Under the pieces are notes generated by a model that saw nothing but the letters and a program-made list of their open reading frames with translations, had not been told where the DNA came from and ran no database searches. From Fragum whitleyi (taxonomy: Eukaryota; Mollusca; Bivalvia; Cardiida; Cardiidae), in NCBI GenBank assembly GCA_948146395.1, contig OX411544.1:90989112-91053111 (forward strand): a stretch of 64,000 nt of DNA, given 5' to 3'. A program made the translations under genes and the position numbers. Position 1 is the first letter of the stretch, and the number at the start of each line of letters is the position of its first letter. This document shows positions 36,914-47,855 of the stretch, one piece after another.

Positions 36914-37055
36914 CTACCTTAAGGTAGTGGACCCGTATTAGTTCCACAACATTTCGGACATGTTCTTTCATAATGTTAACCAAGGTTTCCAATTGAAAAT
37001 CATTAGGCAACCTTGGTTAACACTTATAAAGTTCATGACTTCCAAAACATAAAAG
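36914..37055. repeat. Foldback MITE, family M5
   Basis: TTAAGGTAGTGGACCCG at the left, a central inverted repeat GTTAACCAAGGTTTCC..GGCAACCTTGGTTAAC, and a worn right arm. A better copy lies at 51224-51386. Confidence 0.7.
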
Positions 37056-37140
37056 AAACCAATTCAAATAGATAAAATTCAAATACAGGAAGACAAATAC
37101 TAGCGCAAACTGATGTCCAGGAAGTTTTACTTTCAATTTT

Positions 37141-38460
37141 TAGCTCCACTGGCTGAAAGCCACTGGGGCTATTGTCATGGCATTGTGTCGGTTGTGCGTC
37201 CGCCCATATGTGCATCTGTGCGTCTGGTCGTAAACTTTTCTTTAAAAATCTTCTCTTCAGAAACTACTGGATGAATTTCAACCAAACTTCACGGGAATGA
37301 TCATTGGGTGACCCTCTCTCAAAGTTGTTCAAGAAATTTGGATCCAATGAAAATCATGGATTATAATAGGCGTGGCTCATTTCCAAATATGGTAAAAAGT
37401 GAGTTTTCTCGGATTCTAATTGATGGATACCAATCTAATTTGACGTGAATGATCCTTGGGTGACCCTTTATTAGTCTACCAAAAATTAGTGTGATCGGAT
37501 GAAAAATATGTATTTTATAGGCCGAGGTCATTTCTCAATATGTTATATAGTGGTTACTTTGAAAATCATTTTCTCAGAATGTAATCAATGGATATCAAGC
37601 AATTTTCACTGGAATTATCCTTGGGCGACCCTTTATCAGTCTTACCAAAAATTATTGTGATCGGATGAAAAATATGTATTTTATGGGCGGAGGTCTTTTC
37701 TCTGTATGTTATATAGTTCAAACTTTGAAATCATTTTCTCAGAATGTAATTGATGGATATCAACCAAATTTCACTATAATTATCCTTGAGTGACCCTTCA
37801 TCAGTCTATTAAAAATTATTGTGATCAGATGAAAAATATTTATTTTATGGGCGGAGGTCATTTCTCTATATGTTTTATAGTGAAATCTTTGAAAATCAAT
37901 TTCTCAGAATGAAACTGATGGTTATCAATCAAACTTCATAGGTATAATCCTTGGTTGAACTATTATCATCCAGACAAAATTATTGTCATTGGACAAAAAA
38001 TAGCCGCCACCATAGCGCAGTTGGTTAGACATAAGACTTTCAATCTTGAAGTCGTGGGTTTGATCCCTGGTGGCGGCAAGTATCCTTTCTGACGTTTGTC
38101 TCTCACCAATGGTTAGATAATCGTAAACCTATGTGAGATAGCAGTTGGAGGCTAGGAAAGGGTGTAATGGTAGTACAGGTGAAAGAAATACCAGGAATCC
38201 ATTGTTAGGTGCTCCGGCTGCCATGATATAACTGCAAAATTGTTGAAAGCGGCGTAAAACCCATTCAAACAAACACATGGACAAAAAATATGTCTTTTAT
38301 GGGCGGATGCATTTCTCAATATGTTATATAGTGGAAACTTTGAAAATCGTTTCATCAGTAAAACCCAAAATATCTAAAAATCTAGTCAAAACTTAGATTT
38401 GCTATTACAAGAACTTCAAGCCTGTGGAGGGACACAAGCCATTCATGGCTTTCTAGTTTA
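37141..38460. repeat. Tandem array, 165-bp family, inverted copy
   Basis: Begins AGCTCCACTGGCTGAAAGCC and runs through about six units complementary to those at 18471. SINE S1 at 38003-38278 has inserted into it. Confidence 0.8.
38003..38278 (+). mobile_element. tRNA-derived SINE (family S1), intact copy
   Basis: The tRNA-like head has an A box at TAGCGCAGTTGG and a B box at GGGTTTGATCCC, flanked by GCCGCCACC and GGTGGCGGC, which pair as an acceptor-like stem. The body has the CTCTCACCAATGG and AATACCAGGAATCCATTG blocks, and the tail reads GCGGCGTAAAACCCATTC. Both sides carry the target duplication GGACAAAAAATA (37991-38002 and 38279-38290). It is non-coding and would rely on a partner LINE, none of which is visible. 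Confidence 0.9.
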
Positions 38461-38803
38461 GTACCTTCAAGTGATTGGAGTTTATCTTTATTGGAAATAA
38501 AGATTAACAATGAGAAAAATGAAAATTAAAACATGAATTGAGCTTGTCCTTGATTTGTTTATAAATTTGTTGTGTGTTTGTGATGGTCAAACAAAGAAGT
38601 TTGGACAACCTTACAATGTATTGAAAAATGAATATTTTGTTTGATATTCTTTTATCTGTAGGTTTGTTGTGAGTGTGATGTAGAGACTGGTCAGACTTTG
38701 CATTTGCATAGGCTGTTTAAAGTTCTATGAGTTGCTTGAGTGAAATTGTCACACATTGCTTGAATTGAAATGAGATTATTGGTGCTTTTATATCTTGCAA
38801 CAG

Positions 38804-38860
38804 CTGATAGAAACAACTGGTAGAGCTGGACAGTGCACAGGAGCCAAAACTGTTGAATGA
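38804..38860 (+). CDS. Terminal exon of unrecognised small gene
   Basis: TTTTATATCTTGCAACAG precedes a phase-0 frame reading LIETTGRAGQCTGAKTVE, then TGA. It joins in phase to 36689, making 246 coding bases with 33694-33763 and 36571-36689. No clear AATAAA follows before the repeat array at 39208. Confidence 0.55.
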   Translation: MIETTGRAGQCTGAKTVE

Positions 38861-39207
38861 GGTGATATACCCAAAACAGACATGTAAACCAGTGGTTTTA
38901 AAGAGGGATGCAGTTGCTGAGATGGCTCTTTTACAAATGTATTATCAATTTTGAAAAAATGAAAGAATGAGAAACTTCAATATTGTTTTATTAGCTCCTT
39001 AGATGTATTTAGAGAAAGCCGGGGGTATTATGATCCCCTTGGTGTTTTGAGCTGGTGTTGGCAATGATGTAGGTGTGACAAACGTTCACCTTGTTCATAT
39101 CTCTGTTATTGAAGATATCTTCATTAAAAGTGGCAAGTGTTGTCACCATCACAAGGACTATCAAGGGGGATAACTCTAGAAGCAATTTTGTAAGAGTTTT
39201 GCTCCTT

Positions 39208-40590
39208 TTTAGCTCACCTGAGCACATTGTGGTTAAGGTGATCTATTGTGATCGTACAATGTCTGGTGTCTGTCTTGTGTCGTCCATAATTTCTTCTCCT
39301 AAACCAGTTGGCAATCTTGATGAAACTTGGCAGGGATGTTCCTTGGGTCAAGCTCTACCAAAGTTGTTCAAATAAATGAAATCCACCCTTAACTTTCCCT
39401 TAACCCTCAACAAAAAGGATGAAAATATGAAAATCTTAAAAAATCTTCTTCTCTGAAACCAGATGGCAGACAGCTTTCATATTTGATATGTAGCATCACC
39501 TTGTTGGCCTCTACCAAGTTTGTTCCTATTGAGACCCTGGGGTCATTTTTGGCCTTTGCCTGGGCTCATCCCTTTTAGCTCTTCTGAGCACTAAAAGGAA
39601 AATTTGAAAATCTTTAAAAATCTTCTTTCCTGTAACCATAAGGCAGACAGCTTTCAGATTTGGAATGCAGCATCATATAGAGGACCTCTACAAGACCCTA
39701 GGAATATATTTGGGCTCCACCTGGGCGCAACCCTTTTTTTATCTCACCTGAGCACAAAGTAGAATGTCCGTCGTCAGTCGTTTGTCATGCGTCGTCAACA
39801 ATTCTCCTCCTAAACCAGTGGGCCAATCTTGATGAAACTTGGCAAGGATGTTCCTTGAGTCAAGCTCTAACAATGTTGTTCAAATAAATGAAATCCACCC
39901 TTAACTTTCCCTTTACCCTTAACAAAACTGGTGAAAATATGAAAATCTTTAAAAATCTTCTTTTCTGAAACCAGACAGCTTTCATATTTGGTATGTATCA
40001 TCATCTAGTGGATCTCTACCAAGTTTGTTCATATCAAGACCCTGGGGTCATATTTGGGCTTTGCCCGGGCCCAACCCTTTTTACATAGAATCAAAGAGCG
40101 AAAATCTTTAAAAATCTTCTCTGAAACCAGATGGCACACAGCTTTCTTATTTGGTATGTAGCATCACCTAGTGGGCCTCTACTATGTTTGTTCATATCAA
40201 GACCCTTGGTCATATTTGAGCTTTGCACGGGTGCATCCCTTTATCTTTTATGAGCACGAAGGGTAAAAGAATGAAAATCTTCAAAAATCTTCTTCTATGA
40301 AACCAGAAGGCAGACAGCTTTCATATTTAGTTTGTAGCATCATCTATTGGACATCTACCAAGTTTGTTCATATCAATTGGGCTCCATCCAACTGCCTCCC
40401 ATTTTACATAGAATCAAAGATCGAAAAGGCATATCTGTCTTGCTCTTGGTTGAAAACATTCCATGGTATTGATCTTTTGTAGAAATTATCTCCTTATTGA
40501 CATCTGCCTATTTAATAAATGTGATGTCCCATGGGTCAAAGAGACGCAGGTGAGAGATCTAGGACCATCATGGTCCTCTTGTTCAAATTA
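39208..40590. repeat. Tandem array, palindrome-ended
   Basis: Starts AGCTCACCTGAGCACATTG. Units carry AATCTTCTTCTCTGAAACCA, GCAGACAGCTTTCATATTTG and CCAAGTTTGTTCATATCA. An inner AGCTCTTCTGAGCAC variant recurs. It ends near GGACCATCATGGTCCTCTTG. Confidence 0.75.
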
Positions 40591-40597
40591 GATTTTT

Positions 40598-41008
40598 AGC
40601 TCACCTGAGCACAAAGTGCTCAAGGGAGCTATTGTGATCTATCAATGTCCAGGTTCCGTCTGTATGTCTCCAATTACTTTAAACAACATCTCCTAAACTT
40701 TTGAGTCAAAATCAACCAAACATGGCAGAAATATTCCTTGGGTGGTCCCTTGTAAAAATTGTTTAAAGAATTTAAATCCACGAAAAACTCTGGTTGCTGT
40801 GGCATTGGGAAATGGGAAATTTCACAAGAGCTCAACAATTTTCTTAAACAACATCTCCTCCTAAAATATTGGGTAGAAATCAATCAAACATGGCAGAAAT
40901 GTTCATTGGGTGGTCCCTTATAAAATTTACTAAAAACATCGAAATCCATGAAAAACTCTGGTTGTCTTGGCAATGGGAAATGGGATATTTATTTGAATCT
41001 CAACAGAC
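40598..41008. repeat. Left part of a tandem array split by an insertion
   Basis: Starts TAGCTCACCTGAGCACAAAG. Units hold AACAACATCTCCT and AATCAACCAAACATGGCAG. The array resumes after 42413 with CACCTAAACTTCTGGG. Confidence 0.65.
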
Positions 41009-41009
41009 C

Positions 41010-42413
41010 TTAAGGACGATTGCTAGATTTTATTTCCTGAGATAGATTTTTCTTATATTTTCGTATTTTGTAGATTAAAATAGGGCGATTGCAAAAATGG
41101 AAAGAAAAAAGGGGTCCACGAATCAGATTTTTCGTAAAACGTCCTAGAATGTCATAGGTATCGAGTAAATTTTTGTCCAATTTTTTTGCCGAATTTTATT
41201 TCTTGGTAATCATAAAACCATAACACAATCAAATCTAATCAAACAACTCCTATCAATTCTATTTTAATTTCATAAATAGGAAGTTATTTGCACTGAATAT
41301 AATACACAAATATCAATTGAAAGGAAAAATAATGATTTTTAACGTGTTTTTCACCACTGCGTAAATACTGGTATATCGAAAATGAACGAGAATATTTTCA
41401 AAATTTATTACTTTTGATTAAATTTTTCAAAAACCCTGAGATAGAAAATTTAATTTTTTTTCTATATTTTGTAGATGTAGATGTATATGTTCGTGTGATA
41501 TTGATATAAAGAAGGTATGGTCACCGTGCTATTTTTTTAGAAAAAATGCAAAATTCAAAGTCACCCAGTTTACGCTAAGGAAAAATCACCCAGATTCTTT
41601 TTCTCGTGCCAATTTTATGTACAAAATCAATAACTTTCAATCCTTCTTAAATTAATAGACTATGGAGTTGAATTCCTGAAAAATTAGGGTATCTCTTTGT
41701 TTTGTGTCAACAAATCCCAAGGTCAAATCATATAAAAAGGTCAAGGTCATATATCAAGGCCAACGTTACATAAATCACGCAAAAATCTAGTAATTTCAAA
41801 AATCTTCAAACCTATTGAAAACAGAATACTCACATATGGAATAATAATTGATCTTGCCAATAAGCATCATCAACTTCCCCAATCGAAGTCATATGATGAG
41901 ATCATGGTCATCTACCTCGCTCACACACCCATCCCCCATTAAAATTTCAAATACACCCAGGGCTGTTAAAAAATGTATCCAAAAATCGAAAATCTGACAA
42001 GATCATTTGACAACGACAGGATTGTTTATCAAGGTCAACCTTTCAAAAATTAACCCTGTCAAAATGAAATGTGAGAGTTACATGTAGCTGTCGAATTTAC
42101 GACTGATAACGTTGTTTGATGTCTTATTATGCGCGGGAACGTTAACGTCACAAACACCTACAAAACGACGCTGACGTCATATCCTTTGTTGTATAAAATA
42201 AAATGGCACGATAATGTATATAATTATGTTTTGAGATAGGATTTGTTAAACGTCTTCATGAAAGCATTTTCTGCGAAATATGAAAATATAAGAGGGGTTT
42301 TGTAGTGTCAAAGTTACGTCCAAGATAAGTGCAAGTGGAGCGCCAACTCCTTTTTGAAGAGTTCGATGCGCAAAGACGTTGCGCTAGAACGAGCTCCCGA
42401 AATCGTCCTTAAG
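41010..42413. mobile_element. 1.4-kb element with 13-bp inverted ends
   Basis: CTTAAGGACGATT at the left and AATCGTCCTTAAG at the right are exact inverted copies, and the flanks belong to one broken tandem array. The inside is AT-rich and has no long reading frame. The last 350 bases are richer in CG, with GTTAACGTCAC and GTGGAGCGCCAACTCC. I do not recognise a superfamily, and target duplication is not certain. Confidence 0.65.
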
Positions 42414-42484
42414 CAATATCGTCACCTAAACTTCTGGGTTAAAATCAACCAAACTTGGTAGAAATGTTCTTTGGACAATTCCTT

Positions 42485-43497
42485 ATAACTAGAAAGCCAT
42501 AAATGGCTTGAGTCACTCCACAGGCTTGAACATCTTGTAATAGCAAATCCAAGTTTTGGCTAAATTTTAAGATATTTTGGGTTCTACTGATGTTGAAATG
42601 ATTTTCAAAGTTTTCACTATGTAACATATAGAGCAAAGACCTCCGCCCATAAAAGACATATTTTTAATCCAATGCCAATAATTTTTTGCTGCATGATAAT
42701 GGGTCACCCAAGGATCATACCAATGAAGTTTGATTGATATCCATTAGTAACATTCTGAGAAAATAATTTTCAAAGTTTTCACTATAGAACATATATAGAA
42801 ATGATCTCCTTCCATAAAAAACATTTTTCATCCGATCACAAGTATTTTTAGTAGACTGATAAAAGGTCACTCAAGGATCATTCCAGTGAAATTTGGTTGA
42901 TGTCCATCGATTACATTCTGAGAAAATGATTTTCAAAGTTTCCACTATAGAACATATATAGAAATGATCTCCTTCCATAAAAAACATTTTTCTTTCTTTC
43001 ACAATAATTTTTGGTAGACTGATAAAAGGTCACTCAAGGATCATTCCAGTGAAATTTGGTTGATATCCATCGATTACATTCTGAGAAAATGATTTTCAAA
43101 GTTTCCACTATAGAACATATATAGAAATGACCTCCGCCAATAAAATACATATTTTTCTTTCTTTCACAATAATTTTTGGTAGAATGATAAAAGGTCACCC
43201 AAGGATCATTCCTGTAAAATTTAATTGGTATCCATCAATTAGAATCTGAGAAAACTCACTTTTTACTATATTTGGAAATAAGCCTCACTCTTTCAATCCA
43301 TGTTTTTCATTGGATCAAAGTTTCTGGAACAACTTTGAAAGAGGGTCACCCAAGGATCATTCCTGTGAAGTTTGGTTGAAATTCATCCAGTAGTTTCTGA
43401 GGAGAAGATTTTTAAAGAAAAAGTTTACGACCGGACGCACGACGGACACAACGCCATGACAATAGCCCCAGTGGCTTTCAGCCAGTGCAGCTAAAAA
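42485..43497. repeat. Tandem array, 165-bp family
   Basis: Starts ACTAGAAAGCCATAAATGGC and ends TTTCAGCCAGTGCAGCT. About five units, the middle two almost identical. Confidence 0.8.
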
Positions 43498-43629
43498 CTG
43501 ACTTTGATCATTGGTCAAGTTCCATTTGTGACAAGCAGTTTGGGCAAGCTAAGTTGTCTGAGCACAACTCTTTACAACTCTCTAGAGGTCTCAATTTTGG
43601 CTAAATCGTTCCCCTCAATCTCAAAACAA

Positions 43630-44775
43630 GTGGTCAAAAGGAGGCTGTATTGCTCCACTGGCTTCAAAATTTCTTTAACAAATTCAAGCAGAGGGTAACC
43701 CAAGGAACACTCATGCCAAGTTTCATTGAATTTGACCCAATAGTTTGGAAGAAAAGAGTTTGAAAAGATTTTAAAGTGAAAATAAGTTCTGCCCTGCTAC
43801 ATCCATATTTGAGTGCCAATCTAAGTTTTTTCAGGTTCTGTAAAGGGTCACCTAAGGGACATCCATGGCAAGTTCCATTGAAATCAGCCCAATTGTTTGG
43901 AAGGAGAAGATTTTTTTAAAAATTCAAAGTGAAAATAAGCCCTGCCCTGCCACACCTAGTTTTCGGGGGTCAAATAAAATTTCCTTTTACAATGTAAGTA
44001 AAGTCATCCAAGGAACATCCATGCCAAGATTCAATGAAATCTGCCAAATGGTTAGGGAGGAGATAATTTTTGTAGATTTTTAAGTGAAAAAAATTGCCCT
44101 GTCCTGCCACGCCCATTTTTGAGGGTCAAGTACAATTTAGGTTAGGGGTAACCAAAGGAACATCCATGCAAAGTTTCATTGAAATTAGGCAAATGGTTTG
44201 GGAAGAGAAGATTTTAAAGACTGCAAACAAGGAGATAATTTCTTCATAAGATCAATACCCTGGAATGTTTCAGCCAAGAGCAAGAAGGATATGCACTTCA
44301 ACTCTTTGATTCTATATCTTAGTGCTCAGGTCACCCAGGGAATATTTCTGTCAATTTGGGTTAAAATCAGCTTTTTCAACTCTGAGGAGAAGATGTTTAA
44401 AGATTTCAGGGTCAAACCTGCCCAGCCCTGCCAAGCCCACATTTTGGAGGTCAATCAAAGTTTCACGAACAAGTTTTGAGAAGTTTGCATGAAATCTGCT
44501 CATTGGTTTGAGAGGAGATATTTGACATTGGTTACTGAAATGTTGATAGATTTTAGGGTCAAAAACTGTCCTGCCAAAAATTGGGGTCAATAGAAATTTC
44601 ATAAACAATATTGAGAAGGGTCGCCCCAAGGACCATTTCTGCCAATTTTGATTGAAATCCAGCCATTGGTTACTGTGTAGAAGATGTTTAAAGAATTGTT
44701 GACGACTTCTGACGCACAACAGACAAAAGATGAAACAGCTCAGCTTGAGCATGTTGTACTCAGGTGAGCTTAAAA
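43630..44775. repeat. Tandem array ending in CTCAGGTGAGCT
   Basis: Units of about 150 bp with GGAACATCCATGCCAAG, TTTCATTGAAAT and CCTGCCACGCCCAT. It contains a 162-codon minus-strand open frame which I judge accidental. Confidence 0.7.
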
Positions 44776-45049
44776 TGCATATATTCCAATACATAGAAGT
44801 TGCTCTTTCATCATACAAAGAACCCCTTGCAAAGTGCATGTATTCAAGTTATTTTCTAGTTCGAGATTCTTTTTCATACTATTTAATGTATTACAAAAAG
44901 GCTGAAGGTAAATCCTTGATAATAATATTCTAAAGATTTCTATTAACTAGGTGGTTGTCTTGAGACACCTACTATTGAGTCTACTAACTTTTGATTTTTA
45001 AATTGACCCGCATTGACATTGACGATGCTACAAACTAAATATGAATGCT

Positions 45050-45985
45050 GTCTGAATTCTGGTTTTGCAGAAGAAGATTTTTGAAGGTTTTCCTATTTTC
45101 ACTCATCATGCTCAGATGAGCTAAAAGGGATGTGCCTTGGCAAAGCCCAAATAGGACCCCAAGGTCCTGATATGATTGAATTTGGTAGGGGCCCACTAGA
45201 TGATGCTACATACCAAATATGAAAGCTCAGTGCCCTCTGGTTTCCAAAAAGAAGATATTAAAAGATTGTTGCTCTTTGATTCTATGTATAAAGGGTTGTG
45301 CCCGGGTGGAGCCAAAATATGACCACAGGGTCTTGATATAAACCATCTTGGTCGAAGCCCACTAGGTGATACTACATACCAAATATGAAAGCTGTCTGTC
45401 TTCTTGTTTCAGAGAAGAAGATTTTCATTTTTTACTCTTCGTGCTCAGAAGAGCTGAAAGGGATGCGCCCGGGCAAGGCCCAAATAAGACCCCAGGGTCT
45501 TAATATGAACAAACTTGGTAGAGGCCCACTAGGTGATGCTACAAACCAAATATGAAAGCTGTCTGCCTTCTAGTTTCAGAGAAGAAGATTTTAAGGTTTT
45601 CATTCTTTGATTCTATGTAAAAAGGGTTGTGCACGGGTGGAGCCCAAATATGACCCCAGGGTTAGGATATGAACAAACTTGATAGAGGTCCACTAGATGA
45701 TGCTACATACCAAATGTGAAATCTTTCTGCCTTATTGTTTCAGAGAAGAAGATTTTTGAAGATTTTCATATTTTCACCCTTTTTGTTGGGAGTAAACAGA
45801 AAGTTAAGGGTGGATTTCATTTATTTGAACAACTTTGGTAGAGCTTGACCCAAGGAACATCCCTGCCAAGTTTCATCAAGATTGGTCCACTGGTTTAGGA
45901 GAAGATGTTTAAAGATGATTGTGGACGACGGACGCTGGACATTGTACGATCAAATAGCTCCCCTTGCTCAGGTGAACTAAAAGGA
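45050..45985. repeat. Tandem array, inverse of the 39208 family
   Basis: Units with ACTAGATGATGCTACATACC, AAATATGAAAGCTGTCTG and CAGAGAAGAAGATTTT, reverse complements of the 39208-40590 units. Ends with a worn CTCAGGTGAACT. Confidence 0.7.
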
Positions 45986-46465
45986 AAATATGCCACACCC
46001 ATATTTTTAGGCATATCAAAATTTCTGAAAAAACTTGTGATTTCAGTCAAGGAAGAGGGTTACCCTTGGAACATTTGTGCCAAGTTCCATTAAAATCTGC
46101 TGATTGATTTAGGAGCAAAAGTTCTGAAATATTTTGAAAGTCTGCTTGTCCACAGACAAGTAAGAATCACAAACTGGCTTGTCCGTATCTAAAACCTACT
46201 TGTCTTTTGAATTTGATGAGTAGCCAAAATATTGAAAACAAAATTGACGATGCTTTAAAAACTAAAAGCATCCTAGAAATAGACTTGCTATTGACATGGG
46301 GGTTACAGAGAATGGCTAACTTTTTAGATATTTTACTATCGAAATTGTTCACTTGTCTACGGACAGCCTAGCCATGAAAATCTGCTTGTCTGTGCAGCTT
46401 AATGGAAAAGTGGGGCAACTCGGGCAGCTCATTTCAGAACCACTGAGGAGGAGAAGGTGTTGAAA

Positions 46466-47303
46466 ACTAGAAAGCCATGAATGGCTTGTGTCGCTCCACA
46501 GGCTTGAAATTCTTGTAAAAACAAATAAATGTTTTGACTAAATTTTTAGATGATAGTTTCAACTATATAACTAATAGAGAAATGACCTCCACTATTAAAA
46601 GACATATTTTTCATCAAATCAAAATAATTTTTTGCTGCATGATAATGAATCACCAAAAGATCATACCAAAAATGTTTGATTGATATCCATCTGTTACATT
46701 CTGAGAAAATGATTTTCATAGTTTCCACTATTTAACATATTGAGAAATGACCTCCGCCCATAAAATACATATTTTTCATCTAATCAAAATAATTTTTGGT
46801 AAACTGATAAAGGGTCACTCAAGGATCATTCCAGTGAAATTTGGTTGATATCCAAATATTAGATTCTGAAAAAATGGTTTTCAAATTTTCCACTATATAA
46901 CATATAGAGAATTGACCTCCGCTCATAAAATGCATACTTTCCATCCGATTAAAATGATTTTTTGTAGACTGATAAAGGGTCGCCTAAGGATTATTCCAGT
47001 AAAATTTAATTAGTATCCCTTGATTAGAATCTGAGAAAACTCACTTTTTACCATATTTGGAAATTAGCCACGCCCATTAAATCCATGTTTTTCATTGAAT
47101 CAAAATTTCTTGAACAACTTTGAAAGAGGGTCATCTAAGGTTTATTCCTGTGAAGTTTGGTTGAAATTCATCCAGTAGTTTCTGAGGAGAAGATTTTTAA
47201 AGAAAAGTTTACGACCGGACGCACGCACGCACGGACGGACAGATGGACGACGGACACAACACCATGACAATAGCCCCAGTGGTTTTCAGCCAGTGGAGCT
47301 AAA
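46466..47303. repeat. Tandem array, 165-bp family
   Basis: Starts ACTAGAAAGCCATGAATGGC; about four units; a GCAC/GGAC-rich tract at 47218-47245; ends TTCAGCCAGTGGAGCTAAAAA. Confidence 0.8.
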
Positions 47304-47546
47304 AAATTAATTCATGCACAGATGGACAAACACACAGACAGACACATGAACAACAGATTCACCACCATGACAATAGCTTGCTCGCCTTCAGCCAGTGGGG
47401 CTAAAATGATATAGAAATTGTTGTTGAGACAGATTGATTGCAGTCAGCTGATGAACAGGTATTCCAGATTACATATCACTTTACCTGATGTTAAAATTTA
47501 GACTAGATTAAATAGAAACAAGGCTACAAATTCAAATTGATGATAC

Positions 47547-47552
47547 TTTATT
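47547..47552 (-). terminator. Candidate poly(A) signal of MRPS10
   Basis: AATAAA on the minus strand, about 225 bases past the stop at 47778. Confidence 0.5.
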
Positions 47553-47777
47553 TGTCCTATTGGCAGTGCAAACCATCTGACATTGATTCATTGATTGTTA
47601 CAAGCATTTTTTTCATTTTCCTCAACACTTTTTCAGCTAACGCTATACAAATGTATCTGAATGGTCAAACAAATAAATGACTTAGTGCAAATCAGTTGTA
47701 ACTGCCTATACATTTATAGTCAGCGACAACTGTTTAGCCTAAGCCTTTGAAATGTCCATTGATCTCTCCCCTAAGCA

Positions 47778-47855
47778 TCAACTTTCTTGATTCTGTATTT
47801 TTTCCACTGTCTTGATCTTAGGTTTTAGATGTTCAGGAAACATTTCTATCTTGTG
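47778..47855 (-). CDS. MRPS10 terminal exon
   Basis: After CCTTTTTCAG it reads [19 protein letters not shown] then IQNQES and TGA, in phase with the exon at 49353-49442. The PEHLK motif matches the family tail. Confidence 0.88.
   Translation of the reverse strand, partial: HKIEMFPEHLKPKIKTVEKIQNQES

Noticed and set aside
39068..39110. ATGATG...ACAAACG...CACCTT as a possible SECIS hairpin for the gene ending at 38860
   Set aside because: Pairing is weak, spacing from ATGA to the AA loop is wrong, and the stretch belongs to a dispersed repeat.
44351..44839. 162-codon minus-strand open frame, one of the longest in the window
   Set aside because: It lies wholly in a tandem repeat array (43630-44775), has no domain-like sequence and no splice support; repeat unit length explains the open frame.
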